DNA from: Hungatella hathewayi
Lineage (GTDB): Bacteria > Bacillota > Clostridia > Lachnospirales > Lachnospiraceae
Assembly: GCA_025149285.1 (NCBI GenBank)
Contig: CP102274.1
Coordinates: forward strand, 206,001 to 270,000
Direction of reading: 5' to 3'
DNA: 64,000 nt
A program made the translations under genes and the position numbers. Of the stretch, positions 39,994-49,882 are shown piece by piece (position 1 is the stretch's first letter; every line of letters starts with the position of its first letter). Below the pieces are notes generated by a model, which worked only from the letters and a program-made list of their open reading frames with translations, ran no database searches and was not told the DNA's origin.

Positions 39994-41391
39994 ATGTCTT
40001 TATTTAATATAGCTAAGACATGCTATTATCAGCTTCCGGATTGGTTATTAAAGGCTGGTGGCATAGTCTATTACATGATTCCAGAAAGAGTAAGATATGG
40101 TAATGTGTTTTCTGGAACATTAAAAAAAATTCAAGAAGTAGAATATTTGGCACAGGCAGATCTGGATAAGTTAGTAGATGAACACTTTGTATTTACAGTT
40201 AGACATGCCTATGAGCAAGTTCCGTTTTACCGGGAGTATTATGATACTTATGGAGTTAATATCAGTTCGATTCATGGAGTTAAAGATATAAATAAGTTAC
40301 CATTTATCGACAGAGATATCGTAAAAAAATATTCTGACAAATTGATAGCAAATGACTCGAAAAAGAAAAAACTGATTTATGTAACGACATCTGGCTCTAC
40401 AGGAACCCCCTTAGGTTTTTTCCAACCGGACAATATAACGATGCAAGAGTGGGCATATACGATTCAAATTTGGGAAAGAGTTGGATATCGGCCAAATTCC
40501 AGTAGACTGGTATTGAGAGGAAAAAAGCTGCATCCTGCAGGCGAGAAACAGAACTATTATTATGATCCTTTAAGAAGAGAACTTAGTTGCAATATATTTG
40601 ACATGCGTGAAGAAACTATGGATGTTTATTGTCAAGCAGTAGAAAAATATAGACCTGAGTTTATACATGGCTATATGTCGGCAATTTTGATGTTAGCAAA
40701 ATACATAGATCAGAACAATATAAATATAAAACACCATTTTAAAGCTATTTTAGCGACTAGCGAAAATGTCATAGATGAACAAAAGGAATATGTAGAAAAA
40801 ATATTTAATACAAAAGTATTTTCTTTTTATGGTCATTCTGAAAGGTTAGTTATTGCTGGTGAATGTGAATACAGTACAGAATACCACGTTGAACCTTTGT
40901 ATGGATATTGTGAGATAATTGACGAACAAGGCGCTGCTTCACAATTTGGAGAAATAGTAGCGACTGGCTTTTTAAATAATGACATGCCACTAATAAGATA
41001 TAAAACAGGAGATATGGCATCATGGAGCCAGACGCCTACGTGTAAATGCGGTAGATGCTATAAAAGACTTCAAAAAATAACTGGGAGATGGCATCAGGAT
41101 ATGCTGGTAAATATTGACAAAGCTTATGTATCACTCACAGCTTTAAATATCCACTCCGATGCGTTTGATAAGATAATTAGGTACAAACTCGTTCAATATG
41201 AAATTGGAAAAGTTGAAATGTTAATACAAGTATCTAATCTATATCTCGAAGAAGATCAAATAAAAATAAAGGAACTATTAGAAAGTAAAACGAATCATAA
41301 GATAGAATTTACTTTGAAGATTGTAGACCACCTTTCTGTTCCCCAAAATGGAAAATATCAAATAGTAGAGCAACATATTAAGCTCGAATAA
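39994..41391 (+). CDS. CapK/PaaK-like adenylate-forming enzyme
   Basis: 465 residues. The AMP-binding P-loop is VTTSGSTGTPLGFF and the later motif DMPLIRYKTGDMA fits the adenylate-forming superfamily (phenylacetate-CoA ligase branch). A Cys-rich CKCGRC segment follows, as seen in CapK proteins of capsule loci. Such proteins are thought to activate an acid that decorates the polysaccharide; the substrate is unknown. It is followed by a DUF362 protein with which it may act. Confidence 0.75.
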   Translation: MSLFNIAKTCYYQLPDWLLKAGGIVYYMIPERVRYGNVFSGTLKKIQEVEYLAQADLDKLVDEHFVFTVRHAYEQVPFYREYYDTYGVNISSIHGVKDINKLPFIDRDIVKKYSDKLIANDSKKKKLIYVTTSGSTGTPLGFFQPDNITMQEWAYTIQIWERVGYRPNSSRLVLRGKKLHPAGEKQNYYYDPLRRELSCNIFDMREETMDVYCQAVEKYRPEFIHGYMSAILMLAKYIDQNNINIKHHFKAILATSENVIDEQKEYVEKIFNTKVFSFYGHSERLVIAGECEYSTEYHVEPLYGYCEIIDEQGAASQFGEIVATGFLNNDMPLIRYKTGDMASWSQTPTCKCGRCYKRLQKITGRWHQDMLVNIDKAYVSLTALNIHSDAFDKIIRYKLVQYEIGKVEMLIQVSNLYLEEDQIKIKELLESKTNHKIEFTLKIVDHLSVPQNGKYQIVEQHIKLE

Positions 41392-41419
41392 CGTCGAGCA
41401 TATGAAAGAAGATCGATGA

Positions 41420-42772
41420 ATGGATTTGAATAGGTACGATGTATTTGTTTACCAGCAACAGGAAAAACAAGGATATCAAAATATAGATGATTCGCTGAAA
41501 CGTTTGATATTAGATGCAGTATCAGAAGTGAAACCTGGAGATCATGTAGTTATAAAACCAAACCTAGTTAGACAATGTAGTTTAAAAACAAGTAAATGGG
41601 AGCACGTTATTACAAATCCTTTGCTTATTAAGGCCGTTCTTGAAGCGGTAATTTTGCGTTTAGATAATTCAGGGCATATTTTTGTACTGGATGCCCCACA
41701 AGAAGATTCCAACTTTAAAATGATTTTGAAAAATACAAATTTGCTGAGAATAATACAAGAAGTACAAAAACAAACAGAAGTATGTATAGAATGTGTTGAT
41801 ATTAGGACAGAAGAAAAAAAATCTTGTAATGGAGTAATTGTCAAACGTAAGAAGCAAGATGGAGATCCTAACGGATATGTCAAGGTGGATTTAGGAAACA
41901 GCAGTTCTTTCTGCAACAAAAGGAATAAAGATTATTACGGCGCAGATTATAACCAAGAACACGCAAAAACTTATCACAATTCAAAAAACAACTCATATAT
42001 AGTATCTAAATCTGTACTTTTAAGTGATGTTTATATCAATATGCCAAAGTTAAAAACCCATAAAATTGGCGGGATGACATGCTGCTTGAAAAATGCAATT
42101 GGTATCATAGGAGAAAAAAACTGTATTCCACATCATACGCTAGGGACTCCTGAAACAGATGGGGACGCTTACCCTTTTGTTAATGCGAAGACAACTACTG
42201 ATAAAAAAATAAGAGGGATAGCAATGGATATATTAAGAAAAGATATCCCAGTAGTCGGTTATTTAATAGCTTTTGCCAAAAAAATAGTTACTCCGTTTGT
42301 GGGTAAACCTTTAGAAGTAGTTCGAAATGGTCATTGGTATGGTAATGATACTTTGTGGAGGGCAATATTAGATTTGAATAAGATACTTGTATATTCAGAT
42401 GAGAATGGAATTATGCATAATAAGCCAAAACGTAAGTGTATTTCTATCATAGACGCGATAGTTGCGGGTGAAAAAAATGGCCCAATGTCGCCGGAACCTA
42501 AGGTATGCGGAATGGTTGGTATCGCTTTTAGTCCTCTGTTAGGTGATGTTGTAATGAGTAGATTAATGGGATTTGATTACAAAAAAATCCCTTCTATTAA
42601 TAATGGATTTGGATTAACTAATTATACTTTAAATAATGAAGTAATTCCTGATAACATATCTGTAGGAAGCAACAATCCTAATTGGAATAAAAAGCTTGGT
42701 AATATTAATAAAAATGATTGCTTTGCTTTTAACGCTGCTTTTGGATGGGAAAACCATATTGAATTGGACTGA
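41420..42772 (+). CDS. DUF362 family protein in the polysaccharide locus
   Basis: 450 residues. VKPGDHVVIKPNLVRQ at the start, NMPKLKTHKIGGMTCCLKNAIG in the middle and ISIIDAIVAGEKNGPMSPEP towards the end are the DUF362 conserved blocks. There is no ferredoxin-type Cys cluster at the C-terminus. DUF362 proteins occur with CapK-like proteins in some capsule loci; their reaction is not established. Confidence 0.75.
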   Translation: MDLNRYDVFVYQQQEKQGYQNIDDSLKRLILDAVSEVKPGDHVVIKPNLVRQCSLKTSKWEHVITNPLLIKAVLEAVILRLDNSGHIFVLDAPQEDSNFKMILKNTNLLRIIQEVQKQTEVCIECVDIRTEEKKSCNGVIVKRKKQDGDPNGYVKVDLGNSSSFCNKRNKDYYGADYNQEHAKTYHNSKNNSYIVSKSVLLSDVYINMPKLKTHKIGGMTCCLKNAIGIIGEKNCIPHHTLGTPETDGDAYPFVNAKTTTDKKIRGIAMDILRKDIPVVGYLIAFAKKIVTPFVGKPLEVVRNGHWYGNDTLWRAILDLNKILVYSDENGIMHNKPKRKCISIIDAIVAGEKNGPMSPEPKVCGMVGIAFSPLLGDVVMSRLMGFDYKKIPSINNGFGLTNYTLNNEVIPDNISVGSNNPNWNKKLGNINKNDCFAFNAAFGWENHIELD

Positions 42773-42796
42773 TTATGAATAACTGGAGGAATAAAA

Positions 42797-44119
42797 ATGT
42801 CTTTATATAAAGAACTTATTAATGGTAATAAAAAGTTGGCATTAGTAGGGTTGGGCTATGTAGGAATGCCGATGGCGGTAGCGTTTGCTAACAAAGGGAT
42901 TAAGGTTATAGGATTTGATTTGAATGAGGCTAAAATTGATCTGTATAAAAAAGGAATTGACCCTACAAAAGAGGTTGGAGATGATGTAATTAAAAATACA
43001 GCAGTTGAATTTACTTCGGATGAAAAAAAAATACAAGAAGCAAAATTTATTATTGTTGCCGTGCCAACACCAGTTAATACTGATCATACCCCTGATTTAA
43101 GCCCTGTCATTAACGCCTCCAAAATAATTGGCAGAAATCTGACAAAGGACAGTATTATTGTTTATGAATCTACTGTTTATCCAGGCTGTACCGAGGATAT
43201 TTGTGCTACAATTTTAGAAAAAGAATCCGGGATGAAATGCGGGGAAGATTTTAAAATAGGCTATAGTCCGGAACGAATTAATCCTGGTGATAAGGTTCAT
43301 CGTCTTGAGAATATACGTAAAATTGTTTCTGGTATGGATTCGGAATCTTTGTATGAAATTAAAAGCATTTATGACTTTGTCATAGAAGCAGGAACATTCC
43401 CTGTATCAAATCTAAGGACAGCAGAGGCTATTAAGGTTGTTGAAAATAGTCAGCGGGATATTAATATTGCATTTATGAATGAACTGGCAATGGTGTTTGA
43501 TCGAATGGATATTGACACAAATGAAGTTGTTGATGGAATGAATACAAAATGGAATGCTCTTGGCTTTCGCCCGGGATTAGTAGGTGGACATTGTATAGGT
43601 GTTGATCCTTACTATTTTACTTATGAAGCAGAAAAGATGGGATACCATAGCCAGATCATACTTAACGGAAGGATAGTCAATGACAGTATGGGCGGGTATA
43701 TCGCAGATGCAGCAGTAAGGCTTATGATTGAGGCAGGTCAAGCCCCCAAAAAATCAAAAGTAGTTATTTTGGGATTGACATTTAAAGAGAATTGCCCTGA
43801 TATCCGAAATAGCAAGGTAGAAGACATTGTTAAAAAACTAAATAGTTATGGGATTTCTCCACTTATTGTGGATCCATGGGCCAATGAGCAAGATGCTAAA
43901 AAAGAATACAATCTTGAATTGACGAAGCTCAGTGAGGTTTCTGACGTTGACTGTATAATTGTAGCTGTTGCACATCATGAATTTAAGTTGTTAAGCTTAG
44001 ATACAATAAAGAATATGTACAAAAATGTTCCTGATGAGGAACGAGTTTTTATCGATGTTAAGGGGTTATATGATCTTAACAAACTCAAAGAATCTGGAAT
44101 AAAATTTTGGAGATTATAG
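42797..44119 (+). CDS. UDP-N-acetyl-hexosamine 6-dehydrogenase (WbpO/TviB type)
   Basis: 440 residues, GGAGG upstream. The NAD-binding start is LALVGLGYVGMPMAVAFA, the catalytic Cys lies in GLVGGHCIGVDPYYFTYEAEKMGYH, and the C-terminal domain starts VVILGLTFKENCPDIRNS. The PYYFTYEAEKMGYHSQIILNGR stretch is typical of WbpO/TviB enzymes that oxidise UDP-GlcNAc or UDP-GalNAc to the uronic acid. It provides an acidic sugar for the polymer. The epimerase that follows suggests a ManNAc-derived alternative. Confidence 0.8.
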   Translation: MSLYKELINGNKKLALVGLGYVGMPMAVAFANKGIKVIGFDLNEAKIDLYKKGIDPTKEVGDDVIKNTAVEFTSDEKKIQEAKFIIVAVPTPVNTDHTPDLSPVINASKIIGRNLTKDSIIVYESTVYPGCTEDICATILEKESGMKCGEDFKIGYSPERINPGDKVHRLENIRKIVSGMDSESLYEIKSIYDFVIEAGTFPVSNLRTAEAIKVVENSQRDINIAFMNELAMVFDRMDIDTNEVVDGMNTKWNALGFRPGLVGGHCIGVDPYYFTYEAEKMGYHSQIILNGRIVNDSMGGYIADAAVRLMIEAGQAPKKSKVVILGLTFKENCPDIRNSKVEDIVKKLNSYGISPLIVDPWANEQDAKKEYNLELTKLSEVSDVDCIIVAVAHHEFKLLSLDTIKNMYKNVPDEERVFIDVKGLYDLNKLKESGIKFWRL

Positions 44120-44144
44120 GTTCCTAACAGAGGAGTTACATAAT

Positions 44145-45266
44145 ATGAAAAAAGTAATGCTGGTGTTTGGGACACGGCCGGAAGCAATTAAAATGTGTCC
44201 ATTAGTGAATGAATTAAAAACCAGAAAAAATATACAGACAGTTGTATGCGTAACTGGACAACATAGACAAATGTTGGATATGGTCTTGTCTACGTTTGAT
44301 GTGATACCAGATTATGATCTTTCAATCATGAAGGACCGCCAGACCTTATTTGACGTAACTACCAGTATTCTAATCAGAATTAAAGAGGTACTTGAAAATG
44401 AAAGTCCAGAGGTAGTTCTCGTTCATGGAGATACTAGTACTACTTTTGCTACAGCACTTGCTTGCTTTTATTTACAGATTCCAGTGGGGCACATAGAGGC
44501 TGGATTACGTACTTTTGATATTCATAGCCCTTATCCTGAAGAATTTAATCGCCAAGCCGTCGGTATTATCAGTCAGTTTCATTTTGCACCAACTGAATTT
44601 GCAAAGAATAACCTTTTAAAGGAAGGAAAAAAAGCAGAGACAATCTATGTAACGGGAAATACAGCTATTGATGCTTTAAAAACTACTGTCAGGGATGATT
44701 ATACTCATCCTGTGCTAGAATGGGCTTCTGATAGCAGACTAATTATGATTACTGCACATCGTCGTGAGAATCTTGGTGAGCCAATGAAAAATATGTTTAA
44801 AGCAATTAAACGGGTGATGGATACGCATACAGATGTTAAAGCTATATACCCTATTCATATGAACCCAGTAGTAAGAGAAATTGCTGATCGTATTTTAGGT
44901 AATGGCGATCGTGTTCGCATTATTGAACCATTAGATGTGATTGATTTTCACAACTTTTTAAATAGAAGTTACTTGATTTTAACTGACTCTGGTGGAATTC
45001 AGGAAGAGGCTCCTTCATTAGGAAAACCCGTACTGGTTATGCGCGATACGACAGAACGGCCTGAAGGTATTGTAGCAGGAACCTTGAAATTAGTGGGAAC
45101 CAATGAAGAGAATATATACCAAAACTTTAAATTTCTTCTGGAAAGCCGGGAAGAGTATAATAAGATGGCAAAGGCAAGCAATCCATATGGGGATGGATTT
45201 GCATGCAAAAGGATTGCAGATGTCTTAGAAAAAGAATATTGGGGTGGACATGAGAATAATTGCTAA
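44145..45266 (+). CDS. wecB: UDP-N-acetylglucosamine 2-epimerase (non-hydrolysing)
   Basis: 373 residues, normal for the family. VFGTRPEAIKMCPLV, VCVTGQHRQMLDMVL, VHGDTSTTFATALACFY, GHIEAGLRT, ITAHRRENLGEP and LTDSGGIQEEAPSLGKPVLVMRDTTERPEG are all present. It interconverts UDP-GlcNAc and UDP-ManNAc. The next gene starts within its end. Confidence 0.9.
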   Translation: MKKVMLVFGTRPEAIKMCPLVNELKTRKNIQTVVCVTGQHRQMLDMVLSTFDVIPDYDLSIMKDRQTLFDVTTSILIRIKEVLENESPEVVLVHGDTSTTFATALACFYLQIPVGHIEAGLRTFDIHSPYPEEFNRQAVGIISQFHFAPTEFAKNNLLKEGKKAETIYVTGNTAIDALKTTVRDDYTHPVLEWASDSRLIMITAHRRENLGEPMKNMFKAIKRVMDTHTDVKAIYPIHMNPVVREIADRILGNGDRVRIIEPLDVIDFHNFLNRSYLILTDSGGIQEEAPSLGKPVLVMRDTTERPEGIVAGTLKLVGTNEENIYQNFKFLLESREEYNKMAKASNPYGDGFACKRIADVLEKEYWGGHENNC

Positions 45267-46353
45267 AAGACATAAACCTTTGATCGTTCATGGAGAACTT
45301 ATTATTTCTTATCATAAAAACAAAATATGTTCAATGAATTTAGAAAAAGGACAAGTAAAAAATATTTGCACTCTGCCATTGAAACCTATTGGAAAGATAT
45401 TATCAAAAACCCGTTTTTTTGAAAGACTGCTACGGTATGAGGTAAAGGCAGCCGTAGAATTGTCAGACACAAATATACTGGTCTCAAGGCTTGGTGCTAT
45501 TTATAATATAAATTTGGAAAACGGTAAAATCGTAAAAGAACATACTTTTAGAAAAAACATGAACAATCCGTATTCCTTTACTAAAATAGCTGGTATGAAA
45601 GGTTTTACAGATTGCATATTGTATGGTGAATATATAGGGAAAACAAACGAACGTTTTAGTGTTGAAATCTATGCAAGAGATAGTAGAACTGCGGAATGGA
45701 GGAAAAAGTATAGTTTTCCTATTGGAAAAATAAGACATATACATAATATTGTTCCGGATTATTGCAATAATTGTGTTTATATTTTAACGGGTGATTTAGA
45801 TAATGAATCTGGAATATGGGTTACTGAAGATGACTTTAATACTGTTTTGCCATTATTAGTCGGAAGCCAAGAATATAGATCAGTGGAACTTTTTCCAATT
45901 AATAAAAATATTTTTGTTTATGCTACAGATACCGCATTAAAAGATAACTATATAATGGTGTGTAAAAGGATTGCTGATAAGACAGTGTCGGTAGCGAAAG
46001 TTGCTGAGTTAAGTGGTAGCTGTCTAAGCGGGATGTCAGATGGTGTCAGAGGCTTTTTTTCTACGACAGTTGAAAATGATGAGAGAATTATGGGATGGCG
46101 TTCCTGGATTGATTACCACAGAAGCCCTGGAATTAAAAGTGAATACGCAAAACTAATAAGCCTGGAGTTCAGTGATTTATCAATAAAAAAGGTGATTGAA
46201 ATGAAAAAAGATTTTTGGCCCTGCAGGTTAATGCAATATGGCTATTTTGTGATTTGTAATGTAGCAAAGCTGGAAAGTGTCATTGTATATCCCATTGCAG
46301 TTAAAAAATATGATGCAAAGTTGTTATTGTTGGAGAAAGGAATAGATTATTAA
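45250..46353 (+). CDS. polysaccharide-locus protein, possibly beta-propeller, unknown
   Basis: ATG 45250 follows GGGGTGG; an in-frame GTG six bases earlier is possible. The 367 residues show repeated beta-hairpins (ILVSRLGAIYNINLENGKIVKEH, CVYILTGDLDNESGIWVTEDD, FPINKNIFVYATDTALKD), suggesting a propeller-type fold. There is no catalytic motif or signal peptide. Proteins like this sit between sugar-nucleotide genes and glycosyltransferases in capsule clusters of Firmicutes; role unknown. Confidence 0.5.
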   Translation: MRIIAKRHKPLIVHGELIISYHKNKICSMNLEKGQVKNICTLPLKPIGKILSKTRFFERLLRYEVKAAVELSDTNILVSRLGAIYNINLENGKIVKEHTFRKNMNNPYSFTKIAGMKGFTDCILYGEYIGKTNERFSVEIYARDSRTAEWRKKYSFPIGKIRHIHNIVPDYCNNCVYILTGDLDNESGIWVTEDDFNTVLPLLVGSQEYRSVELFPINKNIFVYATDTALKDNYIMVCKRIADKTVSVAKVAELSGSCLSGMSDGVRGFFSTTVENDERIMGWRSWIDYHRSPGIKSEYAKLISLEFSDLSIKKVIEMKKDFWPCRLMQYGYFVICNVAKLESVIVYPIAVKKYDAKLLLLEKGIDY

Positions 46354-47525
46354 TGAAGATTGCTCATTGTTGCCTGTCATTTGAGTATGTAGATGATATG
46401 GCTTACCAGGAAAATATTCTTCCCTATATGCAAAAAAAGTTGGGTCATGATGTTGTCGTTATTACAGGGACTATCATAGATCGAGCTGGAATGGAAAGAT
46501 ATGAGGTAGCTCCAGGCAAATATACAATGAATAATGGAGTGGATATAATCAGATTGCAACCTGTTAAAATTCCATATTTTATAGAAAATAAACTTCATAT
46601 TCATAGAAATGTATTTAATACTTTAAAAAAAGTAAAACCAGATCTCATTTTTATCCATGAAGTTAATTCGTTATCACTATTACAAATCATAAAATATGCC
46701 AAGTTAACTCCGGCTGTAAGAATTATGGTTGATAATCATAACGATTACTTTAATAGTGGAAGAAACTGGCTATCGTATCATGTTTTACATAAAGGTATAT
46801 ATAAATATTTGTGTTCACGAATAAATCCTTATGTAGAAATTTTTTGGGGTACTCTGCCAATAAGGTGCGAGTTTCTAAATCATGTATATGGTGTTCCAGA
46901 AGAAAAAATACAATTTTTACCGATGGGGATAGATGACACAAACATTCCTTACAATGAAAGGGAAAAAATAAGAAATGAAATACGAGATAAATTGAATATA
47001 AATGAAGATGACTTCGTTATAATTACTGGTGGTAAGATTGACAGCGATAAAAAAATAGTTGAGCTAATTGATGCGTTAAAGGATATGCCTATCCATGTTA
47101 AACTCATAGTTTTTGGGAAACCAGCTGCGAATTTTGTGGAGACATATAAGAAAGCATGTATAAACAGTATACATGTCTTAAATGTGGGCTGGGTAAAGTC
47201 CGACTTAATATATAGATATTTTTTTGCTTCTGATATAGCTTGTTTTCCAGGAGGACACTCTGTTTTGTGGGAACAGGCTGTTGCATGCGGAATACCGGGT
47301 ATATTCAAATATCGTAGAGGAATGACTCATATTGATATTGGTGGAAACTGTCTATGGATGGAAAATGCAGATGTTGAAACAATTAGAAACAATATTTCCA
47401 AGGTATATTATGATCATAACTTATATATAGAAATGAAAATTGCCGCTGAATCAAAAGGCCGCAATAAATTTTCTTATCTTGAAATAGCTAAAAAAACAAT
47501 TACGCCTATCGGGGAAGGGATGTGA
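46353..47525 (+). CDS. glycosyltransferase family 4-like
   Basis: 390 residues; the ATG overlaps the previous stop. It has an N-terminal acceptor domain and a C-terminal donor domain beginning near DFVIITGGKIDSDKKIVELIDAL. The nucleotide-sugar site region reads FPGGHSVLWEQAVACGIPGIF, a variant of the GT4 E-x7-E motif with E in WEQA. It likely adds a sugar to the lipid-linked repeat unit at the cytoplasmic face. Confidence 0.7.
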   Translation: MKIAHCCLSFEYVDDMAYQENILPYMQKKLGHDVVVITGTIIDRAGMERYEVAPGKYTMNNGVDIIRLQPVKIPYFIENKLHIHRNVFNTLKKVKPDLIFIHEVNSLSLLQIIKYAKLTPAVRIMVDNHNDYFNSGRNWLSYHVLHKGIYKYLCSRINPYVEIFWGTLPIRCEFLNHVYGVPEEKIQFLPMGIDDTNIPYNEREKIRNEIRDKLNINEDDFVIITGGKIDSDKKIVELIDALKDMPIHVKLIVFGKPAANFVETYKKACINSIHVLNVGWVKSDLIYRYFFASDIACFPGGHSVLWEQAVACGIPGIFKYRRGMTHIDIGGNCLWMENADVETIRNNISKVYYDHNLYIEMKIAAESKGRNKFSYLEIAKKTITPIGEGM

Positions 47526-47530
47526 GCTTT

Positions 47531-48739
47531 ATGAAAATTAAAATTAGATTAAAGAAAGCATCTAAATACGACGAAGTCCCAGGATTTTATTTGTTTTTAG
47601 GCCTATTTTTAAATTCATCATTAATAGTAGATATTTTACGGATGCTATCGCTAAAAATAGTTCCAAATCTGGCGAATTCCATCGATTTTATTCGCAATAT
47701 GATTTATGCAATGTCAGCTGCCTATGTTATATTTTCAGTTTGTTATAAAGGAGTTAAGAAAAAACTTATTTCTATTTTGGGCTTTATCCTATTAGTTTTA
47801 GCAACTAGCTTAATGGCGCATCCTGAAATAGGACAATTTTTAATGGATGATATTATTGTTTTTTTGATGCGAGTCCTAACAGGTGCCTTTTTATTCACTT
47901 ATTTAACTGATTACGAAAGAGCTATTCGAATACAATTACGATACTTACCACTTGTATGGCTATATATAATACTATTTATATCTGTTGGTACTAATGAAAA
48001 TTATATGGGGTTTTCATACTGTTTGATAATTCCATGTGTCGTATACACAATATATGGGTACGAATTTAAAAATCCTGTATATTTTATAACAGGAGTTATT
48101 TCATTGATACCAATCTCTTTTTGGGGTGCAAGAGGAGCATTAGCTACTGGTATTGTAGCAGTTGCCCTCTATTTTTTGTTTTCTTCAAAGTTAACCATGA
48201 AAAAAATTATAATAATAGTGGTTACCTCTATTTCAGCGTTTGGAATAGCTAGTAACTTACAAAGTATAGCTATTTATATGTTAAACAAATTTGGATATTC
48301 TAGAACATTATCGATTATTGCATCGGGAGAATTATGGACTGGCGGTGGGAGAAATACCATTCAGGAAATTATTGTAAGAGGTATTACAATACTTCCACAT
48401 GGCTTGTTTGCGGATCGAATCGCTTTATCAATTGCGTTGGGAGTTTCGGTTGATAAGGTATCCTACCCTCACAACTTATTTTTAGAAATTTTATACCAAT
48501 ATGGTGCAATTTTCGGATCCATAATTGTTATCGGATTATTATTTTTGCTTATCAGGACTTGGAACCAAGTTATTAAGAATGATAACGGTTATATAAAAAT
48601 TTTATTTTACGCGTATGTTATAACGTTTTTATTTAAGTCGACGATTAGTGGCAGCTATCTAACCGATTATACATCTGGAATCGCTTTAGGAATATGCCTG
48701 GGATTACGTAGGAATAGGAAGGGGATAAGAAATGTTTAA
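47531..48739 (+). CDS. O-antigen/capsule polymerase-like membrane protein (Wzy)
   Basis: About 402 residues with roughly ten membrane helices. ATG 47531 is better spaced from GGGAAGGGA than the overlapping GTG at 47522. A large loop with SIIASGELWTGGGRNTIQEI and FADRIALSIALGVSVDKVSYPHNLFLEILYQYG is typical of Wzy/WaaL-family proteins (the PHNxFLE motif). It would polymerise repeat units outside the membrane. Confidence 0.75.
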   Translation: MKIKIRLKKASKYDEVPGFYLFLGLFLNSSLIVDILRMLSLKIVPNLANSIDFIRNMIYAMSAAYVIFSVCYKGVKKKLISILGFILLVLATSLMAHPEIGQFLMDDIIVFLMRVLTGAFLFTYLTDYERAIRIQLRYLPLVWLYIILFISVGTNENYMGFSYCLIIPCVVYTIYGYEFKNPVYFITGVISLIPISFWGARGALATGIVAVALYFLFSSKLTMKKIIIIVVTSISAFGIASNLQSIAIYMLNKFGYSRTLSIIASGELWTGGGRNTIQEIIVRGITILPHGLFADRIALSIALGVSVDKVSYPHNLFLEILYQYGAIFGSIIVIGLLFLLIRTWNQVIKNDNGYIKILFYAYVITFLFKSTISGSYLTDYTSGIALGICLGLRRNRKGIRNV

Positions 48740-49877
48740 ATATTATTTGATATTATTATTAAGATTATTACTAAGAATATTATGGATTGTTCCATTAAAA
48801 GAAAATAGTATTATATTGACTTCATTTGCAGGACGAAGATATTCGTGTAATCCAAAGTATTTTGCCGAATATATGCTTACTAAGAGCGGATATGAAGTAT
48901 ATTTTGCTCTTAAAAAAGATAGTGATGTAAAAGTCAAAAACGGAATAAAACGCGTAGATTTTGGATCATTAAAACACATTTATTTGCTGATGTCATGTAA
49001 ATATATTCTTGTTAATTCTAGTGATTACACAAAATATTTTCCATATAGAAAAGGACAAGCTTATGTCTATACACATCATGGGCATAGTGTTTACAAAGTA
49101 GGCGATATGTCATATTTACAATCGACAGCAGGACGTAAAATTTTAAATATTTGTGCAAAAGAAGAAGATTATTATCTTGTTACAAGTTTATTAGAGGCTG
49201 ATTATGTAGAAAAAAGATCTGCTTTAGATAGAAATAAAATAATTGCTATTGGATATCCGAGGAATGATATTTTTTTTAAACATAATGAGACCCTGATAAA
49301 AAGTATTAAAAAAAGGTTATCTCTGGATGATGAAGTTGGACTGATACTATATGCACCTACGTACAGAGGAAGTGACAAAAAGCAAACAGATATTAACGGA
49401 TATGGATTTGAAATTCTTGATGTAGCAAGGGTCATACAAGCATTTAATAAAAAATTTAACAAAAAACATGTCATGCTGTTTCGGGCGCACCATGACACAA
49501 TGCCTACGAATTTATCTGATGAATGTATTAATGTATCTGATTATCCGGATATGCAGGAATTAATTTTAGTTGCGGATTATTTGATTACAGATTATTCATC
49601 TACAATGTGGGATTTCGCATTACAAAAAAGGCCAGGGTTCCTATATACGCCGGATTTAGAGCAGTATAGTTATAACATACCTAAAAGCCACCCTATAGAT
49701 CAGTGGGTTTATCCTTACGCAGTGAATAACGAAGATTTAATTAAACTGATTAATTCTTATGAAAATGAAACATCTGAAAAACGTATTGAATCTTATTTTG
49801 ATAGAACTGGGTGCCAAGATAAGGGTACGGCCTGTAACCAGCTATTTAATATTTTGGTATCTGGAAAGGAAAAGTAG
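48732..49877 (+). CDS. TagB/TagF-like CDP-glycerol (or CMP-phosphonate) transferase
   Basis: 381 residues with an N-terminal membrane-anchoring stretch (YYLILLLRLLLRILWIVPL). Conserved blocks YTHHGHSVYKVGD, IGYPRNDIFF, ILYAPTYRG, MLFRAHHD and LITDYSSTMWDFALQKRP define the CDP-glycerol glycerophosphotransferase family. Known members transfer glycerol phosphate to wall polymers. Here, next to a CMP-phosphonate-type pathway, it could transfer a phosphonate group, which is inference. Confidence 0.8.
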   Translation: MFKYYLILLLRLLLRILWIVPLKENSIILTSFAGRRYSCNPKYFAEYMLTKSGYEVYFALKKDSDVKVKNGIKRVDFGSLKHIYLLMSCKYILVNSSDYTKYFPYRKGQAYVYTHHGHSVYKVGDMSYLQSTAGRKILNICAKEEDYYLVTSLLEADYVEKRSALDRNKIIAIGYPRNDIFFKHNETLIKSIKKRLSLDDEVGLILYAPTYRGSDKKQTDINGYGFEILDVARVIQAFNKKFNKKHVMLFRAHHDTMPTNLSDECINVSDYPDMQELILVADYLITDYSSTMWDFALQKRPGFLYTPDLEQYSYNIPKSHPIDQWVYPYAVNNEDLIKLINSYENETSEKRIESYFDRTGCQDKGTACNQLFNILVSGKEK

Positions 49878-49882
49878 GGATA